DNA of 60,992 nt, taken from the NCBI GenBank assembly GCA_018064925.1, contig JAGHUH010000014.1, forward strand, positions 1-60,992, written 5' to 3'. This document shows, piece after piece, positions 60,870-60,992 of the stretch; positions within the stretch are counted from its first letter, which is position 1; each line of letters begins with the position of its first letter. The stretch is from Candidatus Cacconaster stercorequi. Lineage in GTDB: Bacteria > Bacillota > Clostridia > Oscillospirales > Oscillospiraceae. The position numbers and the translations under genes were made by a program. The notes beneath the pieces were generated by a model that saw only the letters and a program-made list of their open reading frames with translations, was not told the origin of the DNA and made no database searches.

Positions 60870-60992
60870 TTGACATTTCTGATAAAAAATTAACAATTTT
60901 TTTCGCATTTTTGAATAATTCGTTATAGCTTTTTTCCATCATTTAGGTACAATACTTTAATATATATAAATATATGTTTCACTTTTATATAT

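Overview
The window reads as chromosome of a GC-rich Gram-positive anaerobe of the Clostridia, most likely a gut member of the Oscillospirales (inference). The grounds are a T-box on thrS, a minimal Fe-S system (SmsCB) in place of full SUF/ISC, a K+-dependent membrane pyrophosphatase, a Gls24/FakA-type gene pair, an SRP RNA directly upstream of dnaX, and many sigma-A promoters with 17-bp spacers. No rRNA, tRNA or CRISPR array was seen.

Layout. 1-2.5 kb: right end of an AT-richer element with filamentous-phage (inovirus) genes: a membrane-protein tail, a small single-span protein, a Zot/pI ATPase and an IS30-family transposase in the same orientation, followed by a hairpin-rich non-coding stretch. 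2.5-7.2 kb: peroxiredoxin, a DUF6512-like membrane protein, a metallo-beta-lactamase-fold hydrolase, then a tight four-gene operon (RsbW-like anti-sigma kinase, MESH1-like alarmone hydrolase, STAS domain fused to an APH-type kinase, stand-alone STAS). This operon is the best candidate for an uncharacterised system. 7.3-16.7 kb: hppA, an FMN-dependent hydroxy-acid oxidase, an orphan TAXI binding protein, thrS lacking its TGS domain behind a T-box, a HAD phosphatase and two DMT transporters. 16.9-24 kb: APC permease, ychF, nitroreductase plus a long Sel1-repeat membrane protein, and HtrA.

24-35.7 kb: FAD dehydrogenase with a 2-hydroxyacid dehydrogenase, Gls24/FakA pair, Nudix, HD protein, ferritin-like protein divergent from smsCB, RidA, methionine gamma-lyase and a LysR regulator. 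35.8-41.4 kb: zinc-ribbon protein, glpK, an alpha/beta lipase-like hydrolase, a CmpB-like membrane protein, family-4 uracil-DNA glycosylase, LysE exporter and an XRE-cupin regulator. 41.4-46.5 kb: a possible small RNA, then an autoregulated marR operon with a heterodimeric ABC exporter, cdd and an orphan feoA. 46.5-51.1 kb: two metal-chaperone-type G3E GTPases (one His-rich, one with a YcgQ-like tail), SRP RNA, dnaX and ebfC. 51.1-61 kb: DUF3810 protein, thioesterase plus a complete Dpp/Opp peptide importer, an AI-2E-type permease and an NSS sodium symporter.

Most genes are housekeeping or transport genes in short operons bounded by clear hairpin terminators. Coding starts were chosen from Shine-Dalgarno spacing, so many are shorter than the longest open frame.
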